DNA of 64,000 nt from Marinobacter manganoxydans MnI7-9 (GTDB taxonomy: Bacteria; Pseudomonadota; Gammaproteobacteria; Pseudomonadales; Oleiphilaceae), in contig NZ_AGTR01000015.1 of the NCBI RefSeq assembly GCF_000235625.1, forward strand, positions 1 through 64,000, given 5' to 3'. Below the pieces are notes generated by a model. That model searched no databases, was not told where the DNA came from, and saw nothing but the letters and a program-made list of their open reading frames with translations. Shown here piece after piece: positions 47,298-59,888 of the stretch (position 1 is its first letter; each line of letters starts with the position of its first letter). Made by a program: the position numbers and the translations under genes.

Positions 47298-48551
47298 TTA
47301 GCCGTAGACAGGGAAACGGGCGCAGAGTGCACTTACCTGCTCACGAACCCGGCTGTTGACCGCCTCGTCGTCCAGGTTATCGAGGATGTCGCAGATCCAG
47401 CCAGCGAGGTCGCGACACTCGGACTCGCCGAAACCACGGGTGGTGATTGCCGGGGTGCCAATGCGAAGACCGGAGGTGACAAACGGAGACCGCGGATCAT
47501 TGGGAACCGCGTTCTTGTTAACGGTGATGTGGGCACGACCCAGCGCCGCATCCGCATCTTTTCCGGTAATGTCCTGTTTGATGAGGCTGACCAGGAACAG
47601 ATGGTTCCTGGTGCCACCGGAAACCACATCATAGCCACGATCCACAAACACCTGGGCCATGGCGGAGGCGTTCTTCACAACCTGCTGCTGGTAGGTCTTG
47701 AAATCGTCGCTCATGGCTTCCTTGAAGCACACCGCCTTCGCGGCAATCACGTGCATCAGCGGGCCACCCTGGCCGCCCGGGAATACCGCAGAGTTCAGCT
47801 TCTTCTGCAGATCAGCGTCATCGCAGGCCAGGATAAGCCCACCACGGGGACCGCGCAGGGTCTTGTGTGTAGTCGTCGCGATCACGTGGGCATGGGGAAC
47901 CGGATCCGGGTAAACGCCCGCGGCCACCAGGCCAGCCACGTGGGCCATATCGACAAACAGGTAAGCGCCCACCTTGTCGGCAATCTCACGGAAGCGGGCG
48001 AAATCCAGCTCCTGGGAGTAGGCTGAGAAGCCAGCAATAATCATTTTTGGCTTGTGCTCAAGAGCCAGCGCTTCGATCTCATCGTAGTCGAGAAGGCCAG
48101 TGTCGGTATTGATACCGTACTGCACGGCATTGTAGATCTTGCCGGAGAAGTTGACACTGGCGCCGTGAGTCAGGTGGCCACCGTGGGCGAGACTCATGCC
48201 CAGAACCGTATCACCAGGCTTGAGCAGAGCCATAAAGACAGCCGAGTTGGCCTGGGAACCAGAATGCGGCTGGACGTTGGCATAGGCAGCACCAAACAGC
48301 TCTTTGGCACGTTCAATCGCCAGGTCTTCGGCAATATCCACGAACTCGCAGCCGCCATAGTAGCGCTTGCCCGGATAGCCTTCCGCGTACTTGTTGGTCA
48401 GCACGCTGCCCTGGGCTTCCATCACTCGGGGGCTGGTGTAGTTCTCGGACGCGATCAGCTCGATGTGAGCTTCCTGGCGCTTCTCTTCCGCCTGCATGGC
48501 GTTCCAGAGTTCGTCGTCAAAGCCGGCGATTTTCATTTCACGATTAAACAT
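47298..48551 (-). CDS. glyA: Serine hydroxymethyltransferase
   Basis: GlyA interconverts serine and glycine and supplies methylene-tetrahydrofolate. The 417-residue PLP enzyme has the N-terminal [14 protein letters not shown], the ribbon [15 protein letters not shown], the PLP lysine in [13 protein letters not shown], and the C-terminal [15 protein letters not shown]. All are canonical. It lies upstream of nrdR with a hairpin between and is divergent from ettA. Confidence 0.98.
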   Translation of the reverse strand: MFNREMKIAGFDDELWNAMQAEEKRQEAHIELIASENYTSPRVMEAQGSVLTNKYAEGYPGKRYYGGCEFVDIAEDLAIERAKELFGAAYANVQPHSGSQANSAVFMALLKPGDTVLGMSLAHGGHLTHGASVNFSGKIYNAVQYGINTDTGLLDYDEIEALALEHKPKMIIAGFSAYSQELDFARFREIADKVGAYLFVDMAHVAGLVAAGVYPDPVPHAHVIATTTHKTLRGPRGGLILACDDADLQKKLNSAVFPGGQGGPLMHVIAAKAVCFKEAMSDDFKTYQQQVVKNASAMAQVFVDRGYDVVSGGTRNHLFLVSLIKQDITGKDADAALGRAHITVNKNAVPNDPRSPFVTSGLRIGTPAITTRGFGESECRDLAGWICDILDNLDDEAVNSRVREQVSALCARFPVYG

Positions 48552-48710
48552 GGATGCGCTGCCCCTGTGTGCTTGGCTGGCCCGGAGAGCTTTGGCGATC
48601 TCCGCAGGCTCCCTGAAAAATTGGGTCGCTATTCTATCTTACAAACGGGTGAAAAATCACCCTTTAACCGTCCGCAGATACCGGCATGCGGCCAACTCCG
48701 GTTTCTGCTC

Positions 48711-48759
48711 AATTGCTATCACTGGTAGGTTTCGATACCTTACCGGATCAATAGCAATT
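48711..48759. repeat. Imperfect two-tier inverted repeat in the glyA-ettA region
   Basis: AATTGCTAT (48711-48719) and ATAGCAATT (48751-48759) form an outer stem. Inside it, GGTAGGT and ACCTTACC form a second stem with one bulged base and a short loop. The element lies 60 bp before the ettA start, in an AT-rich part of the 267-bp divergent region. No known riboswitch or operator was recognised. Confidence 0.5.
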
Positions 48760-48818
48760 AGCCCGAGCCGTCAGTTTCCGAATTCACGAACCTGTTATAT
48801 CAAGAGGTGTACGCCAAC

Positions 48819-50480
48819 ATGGCCCAATACGTTTACACCATGAACCGCGTGGGCAAGGTGGTCCCGCCCAAGCGCGAGATTCTGAAGGACATTTCACTGA
48901 GCTTCTTCCCTGGCGCCAAAATCGGCGTTCTGGGTCTCAACGGTGCCGGTAAATCCACCCTGCTCCGCATTATGGCGGGCGTGGACCAGGATTACATCGG
49001 TGAAGCCCGCCCGCAGCCCGGCATCAACGTGGGCTATCTGCCCCAGGAGCCAGAGCTGGACGAAGAGAAAACCGTCAAGGAAATCGTCGATGAAGCGGTT
49101 TCCGGTGTGCATGACGCCCTGGCCGAACTGGACCAGGTGTACGCCGCCTACGCCGAACCGGATGCGGATTTCGACGCCCTGGCCAAGAAGCAGGGCGAGC
49201 TGGAGGCCTACATCCAGGCCACCGATGGCCACGATATTGAACGCAAGATGGAAGTTGCCGCGGACGCCCTGCGTCTTCCACCCTGGGATCAGAAAGTCAG
49301 CGTTCTCTCCGGTGGTGAGCGCCGCCGGGTCGCACTGTGCCGTCTGCTGCTGTCCGGCCCGGACATGCTGCTGCTGGACGAGCCCACCAACCACCTGGAT
49401 GCCGAATCCGTGGCCTGGCTCGAGCGCTTCCTGCATGACTACGAAGGCACCGTGGTCGCCATCACCCACGACCGGTACTTCCTCGACAACGTCGCCGGCT
49501 GGATCCTGGAACTGGACCGTGGCCATGGCATTCCATTCGAAGGTAACTACAGCCAGTGGCTGGAGAACAAGGAAAAGCGTCTGGAAATGGAATCCAAGCA
49601 GGAAGCCTCTCACCAGAAAGCCATCAAGCAGGAACTGGAATGGGTGCGCAGTAATGCCAAGGGCCGTCAGTCCAAGAGCAAGGCCCGTCTGGCCCGTTTC
49701 GAGGAGATGAGTTCCCAGGAGTTCCAGAAACGAAACGAAACCAACGAGCTTTACATTCCACCCGGACCCCGTCTGGGCAACAAGGTGATCGAGGTTGACG
49801 GCATCAGCAAGTCCTTCGGTGACCGCCTGCTGTATGAAAACGTGTCCTTCAGCGTGCCACCCGGCGCCATCGTGGGCATTATCGGTGGTAACGGTGCCGG
49901 TAAATCCACTCTGTTCAAGATGATTGCCGGTTTCGACAAGCCGGATTCTGGCGACATCACCGTCGGGGAAACCGTGGAACTGGCCTACGTGGATCAGATG
50001 CGCGATCTGGATGGCAGCAAAACCGTTTGGGAAGAGCTCTCCGACGGCAACGATATCATCAAGGTTGGCAATTACGAGACGCCCTCCCGGGCTTACGTAG
50101 GCCGTTTCAACTTCAAGGGCAGCGACCAGCAGAAGCGGGTTGGCGACCTGTCCGGCGGTGAGCGCAACCGTTTGCACCTCGCCAAGCTGCTGAAACAGGG
50201 CGGCAACGTGCTGCTGCTGGATGAGCCGACCAACGATCTCGACGTGGAAACCCTTCGCGCCCTGGAAGAAGCCCTGCTGAATTTCCCGGGCTCTGCCCTG
50301 GTTATCTCGCACGACCGTTGGTTCCTCGACCGTGTGGCCAGCCACATCCTGGCGTTCGAGGATGATGGCGAGGTGGTGTACTTCGAAGGCAACTTCACCG
50401 AGTACGACGAGGACTTCAAGAAGCGCAAGGGTGATTCGGCGATGCAGCCGCAGCGCATGAAGTACAAGAAGCTGGCCTGA
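48819..50480 (+). CDS. ettA: Energy-dependent translational throttle ABC-F protein EttA
   Basis: EttA is an ABC-F ATPase that binds the ribosomal E site and gates translation according to ATP/ADP ratio. The 553-residue protein has two ABC domains: Walker A GLNGAGKSTLL with signature LSGGERRRVALC, and Walker A GGNGAGKSTLF with LSGGERNRLHLAK. A charged linker lies between and an arm region follows the first half. Start 48819 gives MAQYVYTMNRVGKVVPPKR, matching E. coli EttA; an in-frame GTG four codons earlier lies in the ribosome binding site. There is no transmembrane segment. Confidence 0.97.
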   Translation: MAQYVYTMNRVGKVVPPKREILKDISLSFFPGAKIGVLGLNGAGKSTLLRIMAGVDQDYIGEARPQPGINVGYLPQEPELDEEKTVKEIVDEAVSGVHDALAELDQVYAAYAEPDADFDALAKKQGELEAYIQATDGHDIERKMEVAADALRLPPWDQKVSVLSGGERRRVALCRLLLSGPDMLLLDEPTNHLDAESVAWLERFLHDYEGTVVAITHDRYFLDNVAGWILELDRGHGIPFEGNYSQWLENKEKRLEMESKQEASHQKAIKQELEWVRSNAKGRQSKSKARLARFEEMSSQEFQKRNETNELYIPPGPRLGNKVIEVDGISKSFGDRLLYENVSFSVPPGAIVGIIGGNGAGKSTLFKMIAGFDKPDSGDITVGETVELAYVDQMRDLDGSKTVWEELSDGNDIIKVGNYETPSRAYVGRFNFKGSDQQKRVGDLSGGERNRLHLAKLLKQGGNVLLLDEPTNDLDVETLRALEEALLNFPGSALVISHDRWFLDRVASHILAFEDDGEVVYFEGNFTEYDEDFKKRKGDSAMQPQRMKYKKLA

Positions 50481-51856
50481 TGGCGAAAACGAGAACCGCC
50501 TACGTCTGCACCGAATGCGGTGCAGACTATTCCAAATGGCAGGGCCAGTGCACGGCCTGCCAGGCCTGGAACACCATCAGCGAAGTCCGCGGCGTCAGCA
50601 GCAACAGCAAAGGCGCCCGCGGTGGCCGCTTTGAGGGCTTTGCCGGCAGCCTGTCCGAGGTCCAGAGCCTGGATGATGTCAGCCTGGCAGAGCAGCCTCG
50701 TATCAGCTCCGGCATGCAGGAGTTTGATCGGGTTCTGGGCGGAGGTCTCGTCGAGGGCTCGGCTGTTCTGATGGGCGGCCACCCGGGCGCGGGCAAGAGT
50801 ACCCTTCTACTCCAGGCCGTCTGCCACCTGGCTGCCAGCGTCCCCGCTTTGTACGTCACCGGTGAGGAATCCCTGCAACAGGTCGCCATGCGCGCCAAAC
50901 GGCTGGGCCTGCCCACCAAAGACCTGAAGATGCTGTCCGAAACCAGTGTCGAGCGAGTCATGCAGGTGGCTGAGGCGGAAAAACCACGAATTCTGGTGGT
51001 AGACAGTATTCAGGTGATGCACATGGCGGATATCGAGTCCGCGCCCGGCAGTGTCTCCCAGGTGCGGGAAAGCGCAGCCTACCTGACCCGTTTCGCCAAG
51101 CAGACCGGCACCATCCTGTTCCTGGTCGGTCATGTCACCAAAGACGGCAGCCTGGCCGGCCCGAAGGTTCTGGAACACATGATCGACTGCTCTATCCTGC
51201 TGGAAGGCTCCAGCGACAGCCGTTATCGAACCCTTCGGGGGATCAAGAACCGGTTTGGTGCAGTGAACGAGTTGGGTGTGTTCGCCATGCTGGAACAGGG
51301 GCTAAAGGAAGTGAAGAACCCCAGCGCGATCTTCCTGAACCGCGGCGAAGACGCTGCCCCTGGAAGCGTGGTGATGGTGGTCTGGGAAGGTACCCGCCCC
51401 ATGCTGGTGGAGATCCAGGCCCTGGTGGATATGGCTCAGGGCGGCTACCCCAGACGGGTCGCAGTTGGCCTCGATCAGAACCGGCTGGCCATGCTCCTTG
51501 CCGTATTGCACCGCCATGGCGGCATGCACGTATCCGACCAGGACGTGTTCGTGAACGTGGTTGGTGGCGTAAAAGTAAACGAAACCAGCGCCGATCTCGC
51601 GCTGCTGGCCGCCATTGTCTCCTCCTTCCGAGACCGCGCCCTACCCCAGGACCTGGTGATCTTCGGCGAAGTCGGCCTCTCCGGGGAAATCCGCCCGGTG
51701 CCCAGTGGCCAGGAGCGCATCTACGAAGCCGCCAAACACGGCTTCACGCGGGCTCTGGTACCGAAATCCAATGCCCCGCGCAAGGCCATCGACGGCATGA
51801 AGGTGATTCCCGTTACCAAACTGAGTGATGCTCTTACTGCTCTGGAAGACCTTTAA
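50480..51856 (+). CDS. radA: DNA repair protein RadA
   Basis: RadA (Sms) is a RecA-like ATPase that processes recombination intermediates. The 458-residue protein has an N-terminal four-cysteine zinc finger (CTECGADY and CTACQAW), Walker A GGHPGAGKST, the RadA-specific KNRFG motif in GIKNRFGAVNELG, and a C-terminal Lon-like domain with LSGEIRPVPSGQERI. Its ATG overlaps the ettA stop (TGATG). In Pseudomonas radA is also next to the mapZ-type PilZ gene found downstream here. Confidence 0.96.
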   Translation: MAKTRTAYVCTECGADYSKWQGQCTACQAWNTISEVRGVSSNSKGARGGRFEGFAGSLSEVQSLDDVSLAEQPRISSGMQEFDRVLGGGLVEGSAVLMGGHPGAGKSTLLLQAVCHLAASVPALYVTGEESLQQVAMRAKRLGLPTKDLKMLSETSVERVMQVAEAEKPRILVVDSIQVMHMADIESAPGSVSQVRESAAYLTRFAKQTGTILFLVGHVTKDGSLAGPKVLEHMIDCSILLEGSSDSRYRTLRGIKNRFGAVNELGVFAMLEQGLKEVKNPSAIFLNRGEDAAPGSVVMVVWEGTRPMLVEIQALVDMAQGGYPRRVAVGLDQNRLAMLLAVLHRHGGMHVSDQDVFVNVVGGVKVNETSADLALLAAIVSSFRDRALPQDLVIFGEVGLSGEIRPVPSGQERIYEAAKHGFTRALVPKSNAPRKAIDGMKVIPVTKLSDALTALEDL

Positions 51857-51878
51857 GCCTGCCATCTTCGGAGTGAAC

Positions 51879-51990
51879 GGTCAGGTTGACTTCGGAGCTT
51901 CCAAAAACCGCTACAAGCACATCCCTGTGCGCTTGTCCTCGGCCATCCTTGGCCTCCGACATTTTTGAAAGCTCCGAAGTCAACCTGACC
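51879..51990 (-). repeat. Composite hairpin element, copy A
   Basis: Outer arms 51879-51907 and 51962-51990 are complementary at 28 of 29 bases. They enclose a 54-nt core (51908-51961). Read on the minus strand the core starts TGTCGGAGGCC, has hairpin GGCC-AAGGAT-GGCC, linker ACAAGC, and a second hairpin closing on a GGGA loop, ending GTAGCGG. It differs from the core of copy B at only 2 of 54 positions but is in opposite orientation. It lies between the convergent radA and PilZ genes. Confidence 0.85.
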
Positions 51991-52026
51991 TGCAGGCAGC
52001 GGTGCCAAAGTCCGGCTGCAAAAGCT

Positions 52027-52413
52027 CTAATCAATGAGGTGGGCAAACTCTCTTTCCAGCAACGCCTGATCTCCGAGGTTAAGTTCCACTAGGCGTTTTA
52101 AGTGGGTAGCACTATCGAGATCTATGTACTGGCATTTGAAACCCAGCCGGTGCGGCTCCACGTGCCTAAGCTCTACCGCCATAACAATACCTGCCTCATG
52201 ATCATTCAGATGAATAATCACTTCGCAGGGCTGCTTTAAGGGGACCTGCCAACCCTCCGGCCGCTTCACCAGAACACCTTTCAGCGAAATATCCAGCACC
52301 TCCGTCGTCCAGACGGATTCCTGGCAGTGGAGCTCACACGGCGCATCAAACTCGATCCGGTGGAACCGGCGCTTTTCTGGGGTCTTGGTGGGCAAGTGGT
52401 TACTCCTGTTCAC
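52027..52413 (-). CDS. PilZ-domain c-di-GMP receptor, MapZ-like
   Basis: The 128-residue protein is a single PilZ domain with the c-di-GMP-binding RRFHR (RxxxR) and DISLKG (DxSxxG) motifs. It resembles P. aeruginosa MapZ (PA4608) along its length, especially the C-terminal CQYIDLDSATHLKRLVELNL with GDQALLERE. MapZ binds c-di-GMP and inhibits the chemotaxis methyltransferase CheR1. The gene next to radA matches the Pseudomonas arrangement. It is bracketed by inverted copies of the composite hairpin element. Confidence 0.88.
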   Translation of the reverse strand: MNRSNHLPTKTPEKRRFHRIEFDAPCELHCQESVWTTEVLDISLKGVLVKRPEGWQVPLKQPCEVIIHLNDHEAGIVMAVELRHVEPHRLGFKCQYIDLDSATHLKRLVELNLGDQALLEREFAHLID

Positions 52414-52513
52414 CGGTCTTGTTTTACCTGACTATAGACCGGACAGGTCGATGCATCCAGAGGATTTTGGAGGAGGTTAACTATCGGAAGGATATATCTG
52501 TTAGGTCAGACTC

Positions 52514-52621
52514 GGGCCGTTATGGGCCCCTTTCCAAAAATGTCGGAGGCCAAGGATGGCCGAGGACAAGCGCACATGGATGTGCTCGTAGCGGTTTTTG
52601 GAAAGGGGCCCATAACGGCCC
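52514..52621 (+). repeat. Composite hairpin element, copy B
   Basis: Outer arms 52514-52540 and 52595-52621 are perfectly complementary over 27 bases. The core (52541-52594) reads on the plus strand TGTCGGAGGCC, hairpin GGCC-AAGGAT-GGCC, ACAAGC, a second hairpin with a TGGA loop, then GTAGCGG. The outer arm sequence is unlike that of copies A and C except for the inner few bases (TTTCCA). It lies between the PilZ gene start and the hemE stop and has no open frame. Confidence 0.85.
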
Positions 52622-52663
52622 AGCCATCAAACAAGCAGGCTAGAAGAGGCTAAGCCGCGGAAT

Positions 52664-53728
52664 TCAGCGGTGATACTCTGGGCTCAGCTCGACCACAGCT
52701 TCAATGAACGCCTTTGCATGCTCCGGATCGACATCCGGCGTAATCCCGTGACCAAGGTTAAATATGTGCCCATTGCCGGAACCGAAGCGCTTGAGGATAT
52801 CAGCCACTTCCTGCCGGATCCGCTCAGGCGGTGCATACAGCATCGCCGGATCCATGTTGCCCTGAAGGGCCACTCGATCACCAATCCGGGCCCGGGCATT
52901 ACCGATATCGGTAGTCCAGTCCAGACCAACGGCATCCGCACCGGAATCGGCAATGGATTCCAGCCACTGACCGCCATTCTTGGTAAACAGGATCACTGGC
53001 ACCCGGCGACCATCGCTCTCGCGAATCAGGCCGTCAACGATCTTCCTCATGTAGCGGAGCGAGAACTCTTCGTACGCCCAGCTGCTCAAAACGCCTCCCC
53101 AGGTATCGAAAATCTGTACAGCCTGGGCACCGGCCTTGATCTGGCCGTTGAGGTAGTCAATGACCGCGTCCGCCAGATGATCCAGCAAGCGGTGCATAAC
53201 CTCTGGCTGGCCATACATGAGCTTCTTGGCCTCCCGGAAATCCTTGGAAGAGCCCCCTTCAATCATATAGGTGGCGAGGGTCCACGGGCTTCCGGAGAAG
53301 CCGATCAGGGGAACACTGCCATTCAGCGCACCGCGGATGGTGGAGACCGCGTTCATGACGTAATCCAGGTCCACCTCAGCGTTGATCTTCGGCAGAGCGG
53401 CAACATCGGCTTCGGAGCGGATCGTGTTCCGGAATTTCGGGCCCTCGCCGGTTTCGAAGTACAGGCCGAGACCCAGAGCATCCGGAATGGTCAGGATGTC
53501 TGAGAACAGGATGGCCGCATCCAGCGGGAAACGCTCCAGGGGCTGTAGCGTCACTTCACAGGCCAGCGGCGTGTTCTTGCACAAGCTGAGAAAATCCCCG
53601 GCCTTCGCCCTTGTCGCACGGTACTCCGGCAGGTATCGCCCTGCCTGTCGCATCATCCAGACCGGTGTGCGGTCCACGGGCTGGCGCATCAGGGCGCGCA
53701 GGAAACGATCATTCTTCAGCTCGGTCAT
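52664..53728 (-). CDS. hemE: Uroporphyrinogen decarboxylase
   Basis: HemE decarboxylates the four acetate side chains of uroporphyrinogen III in heme synthesis. The 354-residue protein has the N-terminal [18 protein letters not shown], and the [17 protein letters not shown] signature. Tyr and Asp catalytic positions appear conserved ([11 protein letters not shown]). It lies downstream of gltD, as in P. aeruginosa, but a terminator separates them. Confidence 0.98.
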   Translation of the reverse strand: MTELKNDRFLRALMRQPVDRTPVWMMRQAGRYLPEYRATRAKAGDFLSLCKNTPLACEVTLQPLERFPLDAAILFSDILTIPDALGLGLYFETGEGPKFRNTIRSEADVAALPKINAEVDLDYVMNAVSTIRGALNGSVPLIGFSGSPWTLATYMIEGGSSKDFREAKKLMYGQPEVMHRLLDHLADAVIDYLNGQIKAGAQAVQIFDTWGGVLSSWAYEEFSLRYMRKIVDGLIRESDGRRVPVILFTKNGGQWLESIADSGADAVGLDWTTDIGNARARIGDRVALQGNMDPAMLYAPPERIRQEVADILKRFGSGNGHIFNLGHGITPDVDPEHAKAFIEAVVELSPEYHR

Positions 53729-53796
53729 AGAAAATCCAGCGTGTTCTGTACAAAGGGGAAAATTGGATGGAGGCCATAATACCCGGTTTGCGGGAA

Positions 53797-53832
53797 TAAA
53801 AAAGGGCGGCTTTCCCTTAGGAAACCGCCCTT
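53797..53832 (-). terminator. Terminator after gltD
   Basis: On the minus strand a stem with GGGCGGTTTC and GCCGCCC arms closes a short loop and is followed by a T run (53802-53798). It lies 23 bp beyond the gltD stop and upstream of hemE. Confidence 0.8.
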
Positions 53833-53854
53833 CTCATCAGGATCAACCGTGCAA

Positions 53855-55345
<1,491 letters not shown>

Positions 55346-58300
55346 TTATTCCGGACGCGCCCGGGTGCTGGCCAGCAGACTGCGCAGATTCGCAGCCTTG
55401 GGTTTCACCAGCCAGAAGCGGCCAATGTAGTCGTCGAAATTCTCAAGAATGTGCTCTGCCCACTCACTGCCGGTTTCCGAGATATGCTCCCGGATTACAC
55501 CACGCAGGTGATTGCGGTAGGACTCCATGTCCTCGCTGGAAATCCGCTGAATTTCCACCAGCTCGTGGTTGTATTTGTCCACGAACGTGTTGTTGATATC
55601 CATGACGTAAGCAAAGCCACCGGTCATACCAGCACCGAAGTTGTGGCCAGTAGAGCCCAGCACCGTCACCAGACCACCGGTCATGTATTCACAGCAATGG
55701 TCTCCGGCGCCTTCCACAACGGCATGGGCACCGGAATTACGAACTGCAAATCGCTCACCCGCGGTTCCGGCAGCAAAGAGTTTGCCGCCGGTTGCGCCGT
55801 AGAGACAGGTATTGCCGACGATAGAGGTTTCCTGGGTCTTGAACGCGCTGCCGCGGGGCGGCTTCACAACCAGCTTGCCACCGGTCATGCCCTTACCGAC
55901 GTAGTCGTTGGCGTCCCCTTCAAGGATCAGGTTGAGACCACCCACGTTCCAGACACCAAAACTCTGGCCAGCGGTACCGGTCAGGTCCAGGGTGATCGGT
56001 GCATCCACCATACCCTGGTTACCATGGATCTGGGCGATTTCGCCAGAGAGGCGGGCGCCAATAGAGCGATCACAGTTGGTGACTCGATAGGACCACGCGC
56101 CTCCACTCTTCTCTTTGATCGCCGCAGCGGTATCCTGAACCATCTGTTCCGCGAGCCTGCCCTCATCAAACGGGTGATTCCGTTCGACCTGACAGGTCTG
56201 CGGCTTGTCTGCAGGAATATGGTCGTTAGACAGCAGGCGACTCAGATCCAGTTTCTTCTGACGTTCGGTATCACCGGGCAGGCGCTCCAGCAGGTCAACG
56301 CGACCCACAAGCTCTTCCAGGGTACGCACGCCCAGCTTGGCCATCCACTCCCGGGTCTCTTCGGCCACGAAGCGGAAGAAATTCATCGCCATTTCCACCG
56401 TGCCCTTGAAGTGCTCTTCACGGAGGTGGTCGTTCTGTGTAGCCACACCGGTCGCGCAGTTATTCAGGTGACAGATACGCAGGTATTTACAACCCAGCGC
56501 AACCATCGGGGTGGTACCAAAACCGAAGCTCTCGGCACCAAGGATCGCGCCCTTTACCACGTCCAGACCTGTTTTCAGGCCGCCATCAGTCTGCAGGCGA
56601 ATCTTGCCACGCAGGTCATTGGCTCGCAGCGCCTGCTGGGTTTCGGTAAGCCCCAGCTCCCAGGGAGAACCGGCGTAGCGGATCGACGTCAGCGGGCTCG
56701 CCGCTGTACCGCCATCGTACCCGGACACCGTGATCAGGTCGGCGTACGCCTTAGCCACACCTGCGGCAATCGTACCGACGCCGGGCTCAGAGACCAGCTT
56801 CACAGACACCAGAGCCTGCGGATTGACCTGTTTGAGGTCGAAAATCAGCTGGGCCAGATCCTCGATGGAATAGATATCGTGATGCGGCGGCGGTGAAATC
56901 AGCGTTACGCCCGGGACCGAATAACGCAGGCGGGCGATCAGTTCATTGACCTTGCCACCGGGCAACTGGCCGCCTTCGCCCGGCTTGGCACCTTGGGCCA
57001 CCTTGATCTGCATGACATCCGCACTACGCAGATATTCGGCTGTAACGCCAAAACGTCCGGACGCGATCTGTTTGATTTTCGAGCGTTTTTCAGTGCCATA
57101 GCGAGCGGGATCTTCACCGCCCTCGCCCGAATTAGACCGGCTGCCCAGGGTATTCATGGCCACCGCCAAGGCTTCGTGGGCCTCGGGTGACAGGGCACCA
57201 AGTGACATACCGGCCGAATCAAAGCGGGTGAAGATGTTTTCAACCGGCTCTACTTCCGAAATATCAATCGGCTTGATGTCTTTCCGGAAGACAAGAAGGT
57301 CACGGAGCGTCGCAACCGGACGCTCGTTAACCAGACCCGCGTATTCCTTGTAGTGGCCATAGTCGCCGCTGGTCACCGCCTCCTGGAGCTTACCGACCAC
57401 ATCCGGGTTAAAGGCATGATACTCCTGGCCATGGACGTACTTCAGAAGACCGCCCTGAATGATGGGCTTGCGCGGCTTCCAGGCCACGGACGCCAATTGC
57501 TCCTGGTCCTGCTGGAAATCGTAGAACCCGGCACCCTGGATTCGGCTGGGCACACCCTTGAAGCACAGGTCAACGACATCATCGGCCAGACCGACCGCCT
57601 CAAACAGCTGGGCGCCACGATAGGAAGTGATGGTGGAAATTCCCATCTTCGACAGTATCTTCAGCAACCCTTTGTTGATGCCCTTCCGGTAGTTATTCTT
57701 GGCATCAATCGGATCCATCAGCAGTTCGCCGGTACGGATCAGGTCGTTCAGAACCTGGTAAGCCAGGTACGGATAGACCGCTGTTGCACCAAAACCGAAG
57801 AGCACGGCGAAATGATGGGGATCGCGAGCCCAACCGGTTTCAACAACGATGTTGGAATCGCAACGCAGTCCTTTCTTGACCAGATGGTGGTGGACCGCAC
57901 CGGTTGCCATCAGGGCATTGACCGGCAGTTCACCTTCCTTCAAATCTTTGTCGGTGAGGATCAGCAGCACCTTACCATCCCGGACGGCCTGTTCCGCTTC
58001 CTCACAAACCTGGCGAATCGCCTGCTCCAATCCCTGTTCCGGGCGGTAGCTCATGGAAATACGCGCGACCTCGAAACCCGGGCGCTCATTGTTGGCAATC
58101 TTGAGGAACTTGGCAGGCGACAGAACCGGTGTCGTCAGAATAATGCGGTCTGCGTGATCGGCGGTTTCCTCGAATACGTTGCGCTCGGCACCCAGACAGG
58201 TCTCCAGGGACATGACAATCGACTCACGCAGAGGGTCAATCGCCGGGTTGGTCACCTGGGCGAACTTCTGCCGGAAGTAGTCCGCCACGTGGCGTACCTT

Positions 58301-59794
58301 GCTCGAGAGCACGGCCATTGGGGTATCGTCGCCCATGGATCCAACCGCTTCCTGGCCGTTCTCCGCAAGCGGACGCAATACCTGGTCACGCTCTTCGAAG
58401 GAGACCATGAACATCTTCTGGTGCACCAGAAGCTCGTCGGAATCCATCAGCCTGAAATCCGGGGTGTCCTGATTCAGAGTGGTCTCGACGCGGAGAGCGT
58501 TTTCCCGCAGCCAGCGCTTGTAAGGCTGAGCGGTCTTGAGACGCTGATCAATGTCCTTGGTGTGCAGGACTTCACCGGACTCTGTGTCGATCGCCAGCAT
58601 CTGACCCGGTCCGACACGGCCTTTGGCTACCACATCGTCCGGCTGATAACCGTAAGTTCCGATCTCTGAGGCCAGCGTGATGAAATCATCCTTGGTGATG
58701 ACCCACCGGGCCGGGCGCAGACCATTCCGGTCGAGCATACAGACGGCATAGCGGCCGTCCGACATGACCAGACCGGCAGGACCATCCCAAGGCTCCATGT
58801 GCATGGAGTTGTACTCGTAAAACGCACGCAGCTCTGAATCCATGCTGTCGACATTCTGCCAGGCTGGCGGAATCATCATGCGGACCGCGCGGAACAGGTC
58901 AACACCGCCGGCAAGCAGCACTTCCAGCATGTTGTCCATGCTTGAGGAGTCAGAACCGGTGAGGTTCACCAGAGGCTGCAGGGTCTGCAGATCTGGCAAT
59001 TCCGGAGAGCTGAACTTGGCGGCCCGGGCGATGGCCCAGTTACGGTTGCCGTCGATGGTGTTGATCTCACCGTTGTGAGCCAGATACCGGAACGGCTGGG
59101 CCAGCGGCCAGCGTGGCATGGTGTTGGTGGAGAACCGCTGATGGAAAACACAGATGGCGGTCTCGAGATCGGGGTCACCCAGATCCTTGTAGAAGTTGGC
59201 CAGATCTGCCGGCATCATCAGGCCTTTATAGGCCAGGGTGCGGTGTGACAGGCTACAGATGTAGAACTCGGGATCGTCGGCCATATCGCTTTCGGCGTGG
59301 CGACGGCCCACGAACAGACTGATCGCAAAATCACGCTCCGCCTTGCCACCAGGCACCACGAAGACCTGCTCGATACGGGGCAGGCAATCAAGCGCCATAG
59401 GACCGAGACAGCTGTCATCGACCGGCACTTCGCGCCAGCCGAGAATCTCCAGGCCCTGCTCGGTCAACCGTTTCTCGATGGCCGCACGACCAGCCGAAGC
59501 CTTGGCTTCGTCGGGGTTCAGGAAGACCTGGCCGACAGCAAAAAGATCACCCGGCTCCTTACCAAACGCTGCCTTGGCGGCTTTTTTCAGAAAGCCATCC
59601 GGGCTCTGGATCAGAAGGCCACAACCATCGCCGGTCTTTCCGTCTGCAGCGATACCACCTCGGTGGGTCATGCAGGTCAGAGACTCGATGGCAGTTTGCA
59701 ACAACTTGTGGCTGGCCTCGCCCTTCATGTGGGCAATCAGACCGAATCCGCAGTTGTCCCTGAATTCATCGGGATGATACAAACCTGTCATCAT
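55346..59794 (-). CDS. gltB: Glutamate synthase large (alpha) subunit
   Basis: GltB is the large subunit of NADPH-dependent glutamate synthase. The 1482-residue protein begins with a short propeptide before Cys15 ([12 protein letters not shown]), the nucleophile of the class II glutaminase domain. A central domain follows, then the FMN-binding synthase domain with the 3Fe-4S cysteines in [15 protein letters not shown], and the C-terminal GXGXG beta-helix domain. Two ATG codons are adjacent at the start; either may be used. It is coupled with gltD and lies after the damX-like gene, as in P. aeruginosa. Confidence 0.98.
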   Translation of the reverse strand: MMTGLYHPDEFRDNCGFGLIAHMKGEASHKLLQTAIESLTCMTHRGGIAADGKTGDGCGLLIQSPDGFLKKAAKAAFGKEPGDLFAVGQVFLNPDEAKASAGRAAIEKRLTEQGLEILGWREVPVDDSCLGPMALDCLPRIEQVFVVPGGKAERDFAISLFVGRRHAESDMADDPEFYICSLSHRTLAYKGLMMPADLANFYKDLGDPDLETAICVFHQRFSTNTMPRWPLAQPFRYLAHNGEINTIDGNRNWAIARAAKFSSPELPDLQTLQPLVNLTGSDSSSMDNMLEVLLAGGVDLFRAVRMMIPPAWQNVDSMDSELRAFYEYNSMHMEPWDGPAGLVMSDGRYAVCMLDRNGLRPARWVITKDDFITLASEIGTYGYQPDDVVAKGRVGPGQMLAIDTESGEVLHTKDIDQRLKTAQPYKRWLRENALRVETTLNQDTPDFRLMDSDELLVHQKMFMVSFEERDQVLRPLAENGQEAVGSMGDDTPMAVLSSKVRHVADYFRQKFAQVTNPAIDPLRESIVMSLETCLGAERNVFEETADHADRIILTTPVLSPAKFLKIANNERPGFEVARISMSYRPEQGLEQAIRQVCEEAEQAVRDGKVLLILTDKDLKEGELPVNALMATGAVHHHLVKKGLRCDSNIVVETGWARDPHHFAVLFGFGATAVYPYLAYQVLNDLIRTGELLMDPIDAKNNYRKGINKGLLKILSKMGISTITSYRGAQLFEAVGLADDVVDLCFKGVPSRIQGAGFYDFQQDQEQLASVAWKPRKPIIQGGLLKYVHGQEYHAFNPDVVGKLQEAVTSGDYGHYKEYAGLVNERPVATLRDLLVFRKDIKPIDISEVEPVENIFTRFDSAGMSLGALSPEAHEALAVAMNTLGSRSNSGEGGEDPARYGTEKRSKIKQIASGRFGVTAEYLRSADVMQIKVAQGAKPGEGGQLPGGKVNELIARLRYSVPGVTLISPPPHHDIYSIEDLAQLIFDLKQVNPQALVSVKLVSEPGVGTIAAGVAKAYADLITVSGYDGGTAASPLTSIRYAGSPWELGLTETQQALRANDLRGKIRLQTDGGLKTGLDVVKGAILGAESFGFGTTPMVALGCKYLRICHLNNCATGVATQNDHLREEHFKGTVEMAMNFFRFVAEETREWMAKLGVRTLEELVGRVDLLERLPGDTERQKKLDLSRLLSNDHIPADKPQTCQVERNHPFDEGRLAEQMVQDTAAAIKEKSGGAWSYRVTNCDRSIGARLSGEIAQIHGNQGMVDAPITLDLTGTAGQSFGVWNVGGLNLILEGDANDYVGKGMTGGKLVVKPPRGSAFKTQETSIVGNTCLYGATGGKLFAAGTAGERFAVRNSGAHAVVEGAGDHCCEYMTGGLVTVLGSTGHNFGAGMTGGFAYVMDINNTFVDKYNHELVEIQRISSEDMESYRNHLRGVIREHISETGSEWAEHILENFDDYIGRFWLVKPKAANLRSLLASTRARPE

Positions 59795-59888
59795 AAGCGT
59801 TCTCTCGCGTAGAAATGCTTTTCAATCAAAGAGTTAATTGGCGCACAGCCAAACAACCACCCTTCGACACTGAAAATGGGGGCTGGCT

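Noticed and set aside
48894-50345. 483-codon minus-strand frame opposite ettA
   Set aside because: Antisense shadow of a canonical ABC-F gene, with no family motif of its own.
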